In this document: piece after piece, positions 8,688 through 16,964 of the stretch
Layout of the letters: each line of letters opens with the position of its first letter
How positions within the stretch are numbered: position 1 is the first letter of the stretch
NCBI RefSeq assembly: GCF_013375555.1
Contig: NZ_JABXWB010000005.1
Location: 1,390,001-1,454,000, forward strand
Reading direction: 5' to 3'
DNA: 64,000 nt
DNA from: Sphingobium sp. EM0848
GTDB lineage: Bacteria > Pseudomonadota > Alphaproteobacteria > Sphingomonadales > Sphingomonadaceae
The notes under the pieces: generated by a model
The model's database searches: none
Told to the model about the DNA's origin: nothing
Seen by the model: only the letters and a program-made list of their open reading frames with translations
Position numbers and translations under genes: made by a program

Positions 8688-10937
8688 TTGGCATTGTCTC
8701 TGAGTTCTTCCGAATTGCGCTTCCGCGACGATGTGCGGCGCTTTTTTGCCGAGGAATATCCGCAAGAGGTCATAGCAAAGCTGGCCGCCGGTGTCCGGCT
8801 GAGCAAGGAGGACCATATAGCCTCGCAGCAGGCGCTGAATTCCAGGGGCTGGCTCGGTCTGGGCTGGCCCACAAATTATGGAGGGACGGGATGGACCCCG
8901 GTTGAGCGCTACATCTTCGACCAGGAGCTTGACCTGGCGGGGGCCGCGCCGATCATCCCCATGGCGGTGATCTATATCGGCCCGATCATCTGCGCCTTCG
9001 GCAGCGAAGAGCAGAAGCGCACTTGGCTGCCGGACATCCTCGAAAGCCGGACATTCTGGGCGCAGGGCTATTCGGAGCCGGAAGCAGGTTCAGACCTGGC
9101 TTCGCTGCACTTTTCCGCAGTGCGCGAGGGCGATGACTATGTCCTCAACGGCACCAAGATCTGGACCTCCGGCGCGCAATGGGCGGACTGGATTTTCTGT
9201 CTCGCCCGGACCAGCAAGGAGGCAAAAAAGCAGCAGGGCATTACCCTTATCTGCGCACCGCTCGACAGTCCGGGCATTACCATCCACCCGATCCGGCTGA
9301 TCGACGGCTCGCATGAACTGAACCGGATCGAGTTCGATGATGTCCGGGTGCCGGTCGCCAACCGCATCGGCGAAGAGGGGCAGGCGTGGCACTATGCGAA
9401 CATACTCCTCAAGAATGAGCGGCTATCCTATGCCCATATCGGCGCCAAAAAGCGGGATATCGCCAAGGTTAGAGAACTGGCGAAGACAGTGCCGGCTGGT
9501 GGCGGGCGGACAATGGCAGAGGAACCGTCATTCGTCCATGCGGTCGCGGCAGTCGAGGCGCGGCTCGCGGTGATCGAGACGGCGGTGCTGCGGGCGTTGC
9601 GCAGTGACATCTCCATGGCGACCGCGGCCGCGCTCAAGATTGCCTGCACGGAATGCGCGCAGACGGTGACCGAGCTGTTCGTCCGGCTTGCCGGTCGCTG
9701 GGGCGCGCCGATGCTCGATCGCACCTATGGAGGATGGGCCAATGCGGCACCGCAAGTCCCTTCGTTCGGCCCGCAGCATGTCCAATCCTATTTACTCGAA
9801 CGGGCACAGACGATCTACGGCGGCTCGACCGAGATTCAGAAGAATATCATTTGGCGCGCGCTGCCGGAAATGCGGCCCGACCCCGAAGGGCTGGACGAGC
9901 AGCAGGCGATCCTCGCCCGGACGCTGGGCGCGTGGTTTGCGGAGCGCTATCCTTTCCATGGCCGCTCTGAGGCCGGAAAAGACGCATGGACCTTCCTGTC
10001 GCGCGAAATGGGCCTATTCGATCCGGCGGGGATCGGCACGGTGGCGGAAGCGGTAGCGATGCAGGCCGCCGGACGCGCGCTGTTGCGTGAGCCGCTGGGC
10101 GAGGCGCTGATCGCCGCAGGATTGTTACGCGCTGTTGGAGGTAAGCAGGCGCAGGCGCTACTCGAACGGCTGCGGCAGGGTGATTGCACGGTACTCGCCT
10201 GGAGCGAATCCGGGATGCGCGATGACTTCATGGACATCGCCACGGCGGCAGAGCGGGATAGCGACGGCTGGGTTCTTCGGGGCGCCAAGGCCCTGGTGAC
10301 GGGCGGTGAAGCGTGCCAGACCTTCATCGTAGCCGCACGGACTGGGATCGGACTGTCGCTGTTCGCGGTGCCGAAGGAGGCGCCGGGCGTCGCGGTCCAT
10401 TCTTACCCGACCATTGATGGCCGGGGCGCCACCGATCTCCTGTTCGACGCCGTTCGACTCCCGTCTTCGGTTCTGCTCGATGAGGAGGGGCGAGCGCTTC
10501 CGCTTCTGGAAGCGGCACGGGATCACGCCATCGCCCTGCAGACCGCTGAAGCAGCGGGACTGCTTGAAGCGTTGCTGCACCAAACCATCGCCTACACCGT
10601 TCAACGTCGGCAATTTGGCCAGCCCATCGCCGAGTTCCAGGCGTTGCAGCACATGATGGTCGATATGTATCTCGAATGCGAGATGGTCAAGGCAGCGATG
10701 TGGCTGGCTTTGGGGAGCCTGAACGAGAGCCCCATCGAGCGTGCGCGCACCTGCTCTGCGGCGCAGGTGACGGTGTCCAGCGCCTGTCGCCTGGCCGGAC
10801 AGAAAGCGATCCAACTGCATGGCGGGATGGGGATGACTGACGAACTTCCCGTCAGCCATTATGCTCGACGGGCATTGGTTATCGAAAGCGCCTGGGGGGA
10901 CGCCGAATGGCATTTGAAGCGTATGAGAGCGGAATAG
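8688..10937 (+). CDS. Fused double acyl-CoA dehydrogenase
   Basis: A 749-aa protein containing two acyl-CoA dehydrogenase (ACAD) units in tandem. Unit one (about 1-395) has QGYSEPEAGSDLASL, the WTSGAQWADWIF flavin-site segment and the closing IYGGSTEIQKNIIWR. Unit two (about 400-749) is a divergent ACAD ending in IQLHGGMGMTDELPVSHYARR. Actinobacterial steroid-type ACADs work as alpha2beta2 pairs of separate polypeptides, so a fusion of unequal halves could act on a bulky ring or side-chain CoA ester; this is inference. The TTG at 8688 is chosen as start because AAGGAG lies eight bases upstream and the protein opens directly into the ACAD N-terminal helix. It ends the block A operon and converges on the RND gene. 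Confidence 0.85.
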   Translation: MALSLSSSELRFRDDVRRFFAEEYPQEVIAKLAAGVRLSKEDHIASQQALNSRGWLGLGWPTNYGGTGWTPVERYIFDQELDLAGAAPIIPMAVIYIGPIICAFGSEEQKRTWLPDILESRTFWAQGYSEPEAGSDLASLHFSAVREGDDYVLNGTKIWTSGAQWADWIFCLARTSKEAKKQQGITLICAPLDSPGITIHPIRLIDGSHELNRIEFDDVRVPVANRIGEEGQAWHYANILLKNERLSYAHIGAKKRDIAKVRELAKTVPAGGGRTMAEEPSFVHAVAAVEARLAVIETAVLRALRSDISMATAAALKIACTECAQTVTELFVRLAGRWGAPMLDRTYGGWANAAPQVPSFGPQHVQSYLLERAQTIYGGSTEIQKNIIWRALPEMRPDPEGLDEQQAILARTLGAWFAERYPFHGRSEAGKDAWTFLSREMGLFDPAGIGTVAEAVAMQAAGRALLREPLGEALIAAGLLRAVGGKQAQALLERLRQGDCTVLAWSESGMRDDFMDIATAAERDSDGWVLRGAKALVTGGEACQTFIVAARTGIGLSLFAVPKEAPGVAVHSYPTIDGRGATDLLFDAVRLPSSVLLDEEGRALPLLEAARDHAIALQTAEAAGLLEALLHQTIAYTVQRRQFGQPIAEFQALQHMMVDMYLECEMVKAAMWLALGSLNESPIERARTCSAAQVTVSSACRLAGQKAIQLHGGMGMTDELPVSHYARRALVIESAWGDAEWHLKRMRAE

Positions 10938-11044
10938 GGCGATGTCATCAAGCGCAATAGGCACCGCCTCCTGCTTGAACTCTTCCCATGCTTGATCATC
11001 TCGTCGATCGCCTGGAAACCCCGCCGCATGAAGCCAATGCGTCG

Positions 11045-13489
11045 CTATGTCGCTGCGTTTTCGCTATGCAGTGGGGGGGCAAAATGCGGTCGGGGAGCGG
11101 ATGATTTCCGCATGAATGGCGTAGCGTCCGTGGAGGCTGCTTTGCGCCCGCGATTGCTGAGCTGGGCGATACAGAGCAGCGCCGCAGGCAGGAACAGCAG
11201 ATCGAAGAACATGGCGGTGACGATCGTGAAGGCAGCCATCGCGCCCATCCAGCTATTGATCTGGAACCCCGAAAAGGCGAGGCAGCCGAAGCCGGAAGCC
11301 AGTGCCATGGTCATCGTGACCATGCCGGGGCCGGCGATGGCGAAGGCGCCGCGCACGGCCTCGACAGCGTCCAGCCCCTTGTCCTTGCGCAGATGGCGAT
11401 AGGTGGTGAGCATGTGGATGGTGTCGTCGACCACCACGCCGAAGGTCACAGAGGCCACCGCCGCCACGGCCATGCCGACCTGCCCGTTGAAGATCGCCCA
11501 CAGGCCCAGCGTGACCAGCGAAGGCACGAAATTGGCGATAGTCCCGATCAGGCTGAGCGTCAGCGATCGGAAGGCCAGCAGGAAGATCAGCACGACCACC
11601 CCGATGCCGGTAAAGATGCCGGTCAGCATCTCGCGGATGTTGCGGTTGCCGATATGCGCGAACAGCAGGGAGGTGCCGGTTGGCTTCACCGATGGCGCAA
11701 TGAGCGGGGTGTTATGGGAAGTCCATATTTTGGTGCGTTCGGCCAGCGCCGCCATGTTCGCGGTCGATGTGTCGCCCAGCGCCACGACCAGTCGGCTCGA
11801 TCGCTTGTCGGCGGTGATCTCGTTCTTGAGGTCCATGCCGAAGGGCAGCGACATTTCATAGAGGGCCAGATATTGCGCGCCCGTCTGTTGGTCGGTGGGC
11901 AGGCGGTAGGCGCTTTGCTGTCCGCCGTTCATCGCGCGGTTCACGGTCTTCAGAATGTCGGTTACGCCATGGACATGGGTGACGCCCGGCTGGGCGCGCA
12001 GCCATTCGGCGAGGCGATCGACTTCGGCCAGATAGGCGGGGTTGCCGACACCATCCAGCGCGCGGGAGTCGAGCGAAAATTCGATCGAATAGAAGCCGCC
12101 CAGTTTCTCGTTCATCCGGTCGGTCGCCTGGCGGAAGGCATAGCCCTGATCGAAATAATGGACATAGCGATCATCGAGCCGGTTGGTGAAGGCCAGCATC
12201 GACAGGCCGACCGACAGGATCGTCACGGTCAGCAGCACCGCCCATGGCCGCCTGATGACGAAGGCAGACGCACGTACCGCCAGATTTTCGGCGGGCAGCG
12301 GCTTCATCTTGGCCTTCCACGGCAGCAGCACCAGCAAAGCGGGCAGGAAGGTGAAGGTCAGCAGCCATGTCACCACCGATCCCAGCGTGACGATCATGCC
12401 CAGATGCGCGAAGGGCGGCACCGGGCTGAACGCCAGCGACATGAAGCCGGTCGATGTCGTGATGGTGGTCAGGGTCACCGGCCACCAGCATTCGATCATG
12501 ACCTCTTTCACCGCCTCGATCTTCGACAGGCCTTCGCGGCGCAGGCGCAGCATCCCCGCGCAGAGGTGGATCGAGTCACAGCAGGCGATGGTCAGGATGA
12601 TGTTGGGCGCGACCACGCTGGGCGAGGACAGCGGAATGCCGAAGAACCCGACCAGCCCGAGCGCACTGGCCGTGCCGAGCGCGATCATGCCGAGCGTCGC
12701 CAGCGCCGCGGTCGGCGAACCCAGCACCAGGACCATGATCGTCGCCAGCACCGTCACCATCATCGGCAGCAGCACCGAGCTGTCGAAGGTGCTGGCCTCG
12801 ACAAAGGCATCATCCAGCGCAATCGAGCCGGAGAGGCCTGCGCGCAGGTCCGGGTGCGCCCGGTTGAACGCTTCGACGACCGGAAGAGCCTGCTGCATGA
12901 CATGGCTGCCCTGGGTCGAAGCAGTCTTTGCGTCGAAGCGGAAGTTCACGGCCACGATCGCCAGCTTGCCGTCGCGCGACAGCAACCGGTCGATCATCAG
13001 CGGTTCGCGCACCGCCTCGCGCCGCAACCTCGCGGCGTCGGCGGCGGTAACATGATCGCCTGAGCGGGAGAATTGGTCGATCACCACATCATCGCCATTG
13101 GCAAGCGCGCGCTGGAAATTGGTGAAGCTGTCGACCCGCTTCACATCGGGCAATTGCCATGCCCGGTCGGTCAGCGTGTTGATGGCGCCGATCCGCTGCG
13201 GCGTGAACAGGTCGCCCTGTTTGGCGTCGACCACGAACAGCAGCGTGTCGTCGCGGCCATAGACTTCCTCGAACTTGTCCAGCGCCTGGAGTTCGGGATC
13301 GCCGGGCGAGAAGAACACGCGACTGTCGCTGCGGAAGGTCAATTGGCCAAGGCCCACGCACAGGAGGAGCGCGACCACCAGAGAGAGCGCCATGGTCAGC
13401 CATGGCCGCTGCGTGATGACGGCGGCGCAGCTATGCGTCATGCTGTCTGCCCAACGGAGCAGCGGTGTTTTGGAAGCGGGATCGGACAT
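11045..13489 (-). CDS. MMPL/RND-family inner-membrane transporter
   Basis: An 814-aa efflux protein with the two-fold RND layout. One N-terminal helix (residues about 30-52) is followed by a periplasmic domain, a block of helices including the SVVAPNIILTIACCDSIH segment, a second periplasmic domain, and a second block with the FGVVVDDTIHML motif. The two acidic TM4/TM10-type positions (CCDS and VVDD) fit proton relay. MMPL/HpnN-type members move lipids rather than drugs. It is the last gene of the operon headed by the PKS, 37 bp after the outer-membrane protein gene. I infer that it extracts or exports the PKS product. The start at 13489 (MSDPASK) is chosen over an upstream GTG. Confidence 0.87.
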   Translation of the reverse strand: MSDPASKTPLLRWADSMTHSCAAVITQRPWLTMALSLVVALLLCVGLGQLTFRSDSRVFFSPGDPELQALDKFEEVYGRDDTLLFVVDAKQGDLFTPQRIGAINTLTDRAWQLPDVKRVDSFTNFQRALANGDDVVIDQFSRSGDHVTAADAARLRREAVREPLMIDRLLSRDGKLAIVAVNFRFDAKTASTQGSHVMQQALPVVEAFNRAHPDLRAGLSGSIALDDAFVEASTFDSSVLLPMMVTVLATIMVLVLGSPTAALATLGMIALGTASALGLVGFFGIPLSSPSVVAPNIILTIACCDSIHLCAGMLRLRREGLSKIEAVKEVMIECWWPVTLTTITTSTGFMSLAFSPVPPFAHLGMIVTLGSVVTWLLTFTFLPALLVLLPWKAKMKPLPAENLAVRASAFVIRRPWAVLLTVTILSVGLSMLAFTNRLDDRYVHYFDQGYAFRQATDRMNEKLGGFYSIEFSLDSRALDGVGNPAYLAEVDRLAEWLRAQPGVTHVHGVTDILKTVNRAMNGGQQSAYRLPTDQQTGAQYLALYEMSLPFGMDLKNEITADKRSSRLVVALGDTSTANMAALAERTKIWTSHNTPLIAPSVKPTGTSLLFAHIGNRNIREMLTGIFTGIGVVVLIFLLAFRSLTLSLIGTIANFVPSLVTLGLWAIFNGQVGMAVAAVASVTFGVVVDDTIHMLTTYRHLRKDKGLDAVEAVRGAFAIAGPGMVTMTMALASGFGCLAFSGFQINSWMGAMAAFTIVTAMFFDLLFLPAALLCIAQLSNRGRKAASTDATPFMRKSSAPRPHFAPPLHSENAAT

Positions 13490-13526
13490 GATGGAAGGCC
13501 TCACGCAATTCGTGGGGTGGAAGGGG

Positions 13527-14732
13527 TCAGAAATATCGGCTCAGCCCGACACGCAAATAGCTGTCGCGGCGAAGAGTGGTGAGCGCGGGGTCGCGTTCGG
13601 CGTTCAGGGGGGCCAGCAGGTTCACCTGCAACAGCAGATTATGGGCGATGCGCCGCGTGCCGCGCAATTCCAGCAGCGTCGATTCCCAACGCAGATCGCG
13701 GGTCGCCCGCAGTTCGACCACGGTGTCGGAGATATTCTTGAAGTCGTAGCGGGCGCCGACGAAGATATCGTGCTCGAAGGGCGTGACCGGTGCGTTGTCG
13801 CTTCGGCCATCCGCATAATATTCGGCATAGAGCGTCAATTCGCCGCCAAGGCCGAAAGGATGGCCGAAGCTGTTCTCAAGTCCCCCGCCGTCGCCCCAGA
13901 ACCTGCCGCCGCTGTCGCCGCTGCGGTGGATGACCTCCAGTTTGAGGACGGCGTCGCCCGTGACATATTGGGCGTCGAGGCTGGTCTGGCCGATGCGGTT
14001 ATATTTGGCGGCGAGACCCACGAAGCGCTCGGCGTCGATCACCGGCGACAATTCCGGTTCGCGATCCGGCCCGATATAGTGGCCGACGCCCAGATCGATG
14101 CCTGCGACCGATCCGGTCACGCGCACACCGCCGCCGGGCGTCCAGCGGCCATCTTCGAACTCGGAATGCAGAACCGGGGCTGGCAGGACTTGTAGCCGGT
14201 CCTCATTTTGGGCGAAACGCCGGGTCCGGGCCATGGTGGTGACATAGCCAGTGACCGACAAGGGACCGGCCTGCGTCGTCGCCAGCGCGCCGAGCTGGCC
14301 GAATTTCACCTTGCCCTGAAAATCCTCTGAAAGGTCACGCTGGTTGATGATGTCGACCGGATTCCAGGCCTCCAGCACGCCCCATGTTTCGGCCAGCATC
14401 CCGACCTTCCATTCCAGCTTTCCGCCGCTGGCGCCGATCGTTGCCTCACGCACATCCCCGACGAACGACCGTGAGCGATCCGCAGAGGCGCGGCCGAACA
14501 GCTCGACATCATAGCGCAGCGATCCGATATCGCCCGACCCATTGACCGACAGGGTGGCCGACGGCTGCACCCGGTCGTCATCCTGCCCGGATTGCAGGGG
14601 CGCGTCGGGATAGGCGCGCAGCTCGACCCCCACGGCGCCGCGCACCGTCTGCCCCTGTGCAGGCATGGCCAGCGCAGGGGCGATCGTCAGCGCCGTGAAG
14701 GCCCGTACAAGGGAACGGATCAGCGCGACCAT
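13527..14732 (-). CDS. Outer-membrane beta-barrel protein of the export operon
   Basis: A 401-aa protein with a signal peptide (cleavage near AQGQ, residue about 28) and alternating strands rich in aromatic and charged residues, ending in the aromatic signature LRVGLSRYF expected for BAM-inserted barrels. The LAETWGVLEAWNPVDIINQRD segment is typical of DUF1302-like and related outer-membrane proteins that sit beside MMPL transporters and LolA-like proteins. Its ATG overlaps the end of the upstream gene by 13 bp, indicating translational coupling. By context it is the outer-membrane exit or acceptor for the polyketide product. No direct functional motif is visible. Confidence 0.72.
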   Translation of the reverse strand: MVALIRSLVRAFTALTIAPALAMPAQGQTVRGAVGVELRAYPDAPLQSGQDDDRVQPSATLSVNGSGDIGSLRYDVELFGRASADRSRSFVGDVREATIGASGGKLEWKVGMLAETWGVLEAWNPVDIINQRDLSEDFQGKVKFGQLGALATTQAGPLSVTGYVTTMARTRRFAQNEDRLQVLPAPVLHSEFEDGRWTPGGGVRVTGSVAGIDLGVGHYIGPDREPELSPVIDAERFVGLAAKYNRIGQTSLDAQYVTGDAVLKLEVIHRSGDSGGRFWGDGGGLENSFGHPFGLGGELTLYAEYYADGRSDNAPVTPFEHDIFVGARYDFKNISDTVVELRATRDLRWESTLLELRGTRRIAHNLLLQVNLLAPLNAERDPALTTLRRDSYLRVGLSRYF

Positions 14733-15526
14733 GAGGGCAAACGGTTCGCCGCCATCTGGGCCGCGTTCAGGCCCGTGCCGAACTTATAGTCGCTCCAGGC
14801 AATGTCCGACACCGAATTGTCGCGCAAATTGGTCATGCTGATCTGCATCGGACGCCAGAACTTGCCCTCGAACTTCTGGTAGTTGCGGAATTCCAGTTGT
14901 TTCAAGGGGCGGTTCGTCTTGTCGAAATAGACAATGCGCACCGGCTGCCACATGCGCGGGTCGATGGTTTCAACCAGACGCGCATAGCCCGAATATTGAT
15001 ATTTAGGGATATTGGCGATGGTATAGCATTTGGTTGCCGGGGTTCCGCACTGTTCCTCTCGGATGAATTCATAGTCGTAGTTCGACAATTCCCAGGTCGC
15101 GATATCCTCATAGGAGAATTCCGATCCTGCAAAGGAGCCGGTCTTGTCGCGCGCGGCCAGCCGCTTCACGCGCTTGACCGCGGGCATGTAGATCCACTGG
15201 TCGTCGGGCTGGCCGGGATTGGTGAAGGTGAGCGAGACGAAACCCGCCAGATCGCGCGGCTGTGAAAAGGAGACCAGCCGCTTGTCGCCGCCGACCCGCA
15301 CTTCCAGCGTGTTCATCTGGAAATCGCGGCGGGCGGGGGCGCCGCCCGCGCGTTTGACGGTCATGCGGCCGTTAACAACATAGTCAGCGAAACCCGCGTC
15401 ATTGCGGTCGACGGTGGCGGCGATCTCTCGGCCGCGCTTGATATTTTCGGGCGTGCCGTCGGCCATGGCCGAACTGGCGAAGATGAGGGCGCTGAGGCTC
15501 AGCGCCGCACAGACGGCAATGCGCAT
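14720..15526 (-). CDS. LolA-like outer-membrane lipoprotein-sorting family protein
   Basis: A 268-aa periplasmic protein with a signal peptide ending in AMA. The rest resembles the LolA-like family (PF17131 type) that accompanies MMPL/RND transporters: KRGREIAATVDRNDAGFADY at the start, QWIYMPAVKRVKRL, GSEFSYEDI, and an EFRNYQKFEGKFWRP segment near the end. LolA-fold proteins shield acyl chains during transit across the periplasm, so this is the natural shuttle between the RND pump and the outer-membrane protein encoded next. It lies 32 bp after the alpha-oxoamine synthase gene, in the same operon. Assignment to the transport of the PKS product is by context. Confidence 0.8.
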   Translation of the reverse strand: MRIAVCAALSLSALIFASSAMADGTPENIKRGREIAATVDRNDAGFADYVVNGRMTVKRAGGAPARRDFQMNTLEVRVGGDKRLVSFSQPRDLAGFVSLTFTNPGQPDDQWIYMPAVKRVKRLAARDKTGSFAGSEFSYEDIATWELSNYDYEFIREEQCGTPATKCYTIANIPKYQYSGYARLVETIDPRMWQPVRIVYFDKTNRPLKQLEFRNYQKFEGKFWRPMQISMTNLRDNSVSDIAWSDYKFGTGLNAAQMAANRLPSWSR

Positions 15527-15558
15527 GTCGATATCCCTTTGCTGTGGAGTGGGGTTGT

Positions 15559-16881
15559 TCAGAACTGCATGGCTGAAAGGCGTGTGGCGATGCCGTCGAC
15601 CGCGCGGCGCATCATCGCCTCGTCATGCCCGGCGGTGACGAAGCAGCGCAGCCGCGCCGCGCCGCGCGGCACGACCGGGTGCATTACCGCATGCGCGATC
15701 ACTCCCTGGTCGAGCAGCGCGGACATCAGCGGCGATGCCTGTTCGTCGCGGAGCATGATCGGCACGATGGGCACGCCCGGTTCGGCGGTGCAGCTGTCGA
15801 GGCCCGCTTCCTGCACCAACGTCCGCAGCGTGCGGGCATTGTCCTGCAAGCGCGCCACCCGCTCCGGCTCGTCCATGGCGACCCGCACGGCGGCGAGGGC
15901 TGAAGCCGTCGATGCCGGCGTGATGCCGGTGCTGTAGAGCAGCAGGCCGGGGCAGAAATGGTGGATCAGCTCCATCATGCCCTTCCGCCCGGCGACAAAG
16001 CCGCCGCAGCTGGCGAAGCTCTTCGACAGGGTGCCGATCATCAGGTCGACCGAGCTTGTCGGCACGCCGAAATGCTCGCACACGCCGCGCCCGGTCGCGC
16101 CGACCGTGCCGCAGCTATGCGCCTCGTCGATGACGAGCCATGCACCGAAGCGATTGCGCAACTCCACCACGCGCGGCAGGTCCACCAGATCGCCGTCCAT
16201 ACTGTAGGCGCCTTCGACCAGGATCATCGCCCGCCGGTGATGGGCGCGATGCTCGGTCAGCAGGCGCTCCAGCGCATCCATGTCATTATGTGGAAAGGCG
16301 ATCCGCCGCGCGCCGGACAATACCGCGCCCATCACGGCGCTGTTGTGCATATAGGCGTCGTGGATGATGAGGTCACGGCTGTCGAGCAGATAGCCGATCA
16401 CCGAGACATTGGTGCCGTAGCCGCTGACGCCGACCGTCGCCGCTTCAAACCCGCTATAGTCGCAGAGCGCCTGCTCCAGTTCGGCATGGAGTTCGATTTC
16501 GCCGCCGACCATCCGCGCCGCGCCGGCATGGGTGCCATATTGCTCGGTCGCGGTGCAGGCGGCGTCGATCACGCGCGGATCGGTGGCGAGGTCGAGATAG
16601 TTGTAATTGGAGAAGGTGACATATTCAGCCTCCCCGATGGTCAGCGTGCCCGACGCATGGCCGTTGCGGGCGAGGAAATAGGGGTTCCTCGTCTCGCCCG
16701 ATCCATAGAGATCGTGCAATTGGCCCAGCAGGGCATGTTCGGGATAGTCGCTGAGCGACGGCTTGGCGGCCGGGCTGAACGAGCGCGGAGTGGGGCGCTC
16801 GGCGGCGGGCGCCGTGTTGCCGATATTGGCCTTTACCCGTGCGACAAGCGCGTCGAGCGTGGCCGGAGGAGTTCCGGTCAT
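15559..16881 (-). CDS. Alpha-oxoamine synthase (PLP-dependent)
   Basis: A 440-aa fold-type I PLP enzyme of the family containing 8-amino-7-oxononanoate synthase, KBL, 5-ALA synthase and serine palmitoyltransferase. The glycine-rich and substrate segment YVTFSNYNYL, the PLP aspartate in VIDEAHSCG, and the Schiff-base lysine in TLSKSFASCGGF are present. These enzymes condense an amino acid with an acyl thioester and lose CO2. The gene follows the PKS directly on the same strand (83-bp gap), and the PKS lacks a thioesterase, so I infer that this enzyme releases the polyketide from the ACP as a 2-amino-3-ketone. The start at 16881 is chosen because AAAGGA lies seven bases upstream; an N-terminal extension of about 60 residues precedes the catalytic core. 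Confidence 0.85.
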   Translation of the reverse strand: MTGTPPATLDALVARVKANIGNTAPAAERPTPRSFSPAAKPSLSDYPEHALLGQLHDLYGSGETRNPYFLARNGHASGTLTIGEAEYVTFSNYNYLDLATDPRVIDAACTATEQYGTHAGAARMVGGEIELHAELEQALCDYSGFEAATVGVSGYGTNVSVIGYLLDSRDLIIHDAYMHNSAVMGAVLSGARRIAFPHNDMDALERLLTEHRAHHRRAMILVEGAYSMDGDLVDLPRVVELRNRFGAWLVIDEAHSCGTVGATGRGVCEHFGVPTSSVDLMIGTLSKSFASCGGFVAGRKGMMELIHHFCPGLLLYSTGITPASTASALAAVRVAMDEPERVARLQDNARTLRTLVQEAGLDSCTAEPGVPIVPIMLRDEQASPLMSALLDQGVIAHAVMHPVVPRGAARLRCFVTAGHDEAMMRRAVDGIATRLSAMQF

Positions 16882-16964
16882 GGCAAATCCTTTCAGGATA
16901 GTCTTTGTTATCCGCAATTTCCGAGTCATCAGATGTTCCATCTGATTTGAAATCGCTCCGTGGT

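Noticed and set aside
11393..13063. A 556-codon antisense frame across the RND gene
   Set aside because: His/Gln/Arg-rich translation without motifs; a shadow of the transporter frame.
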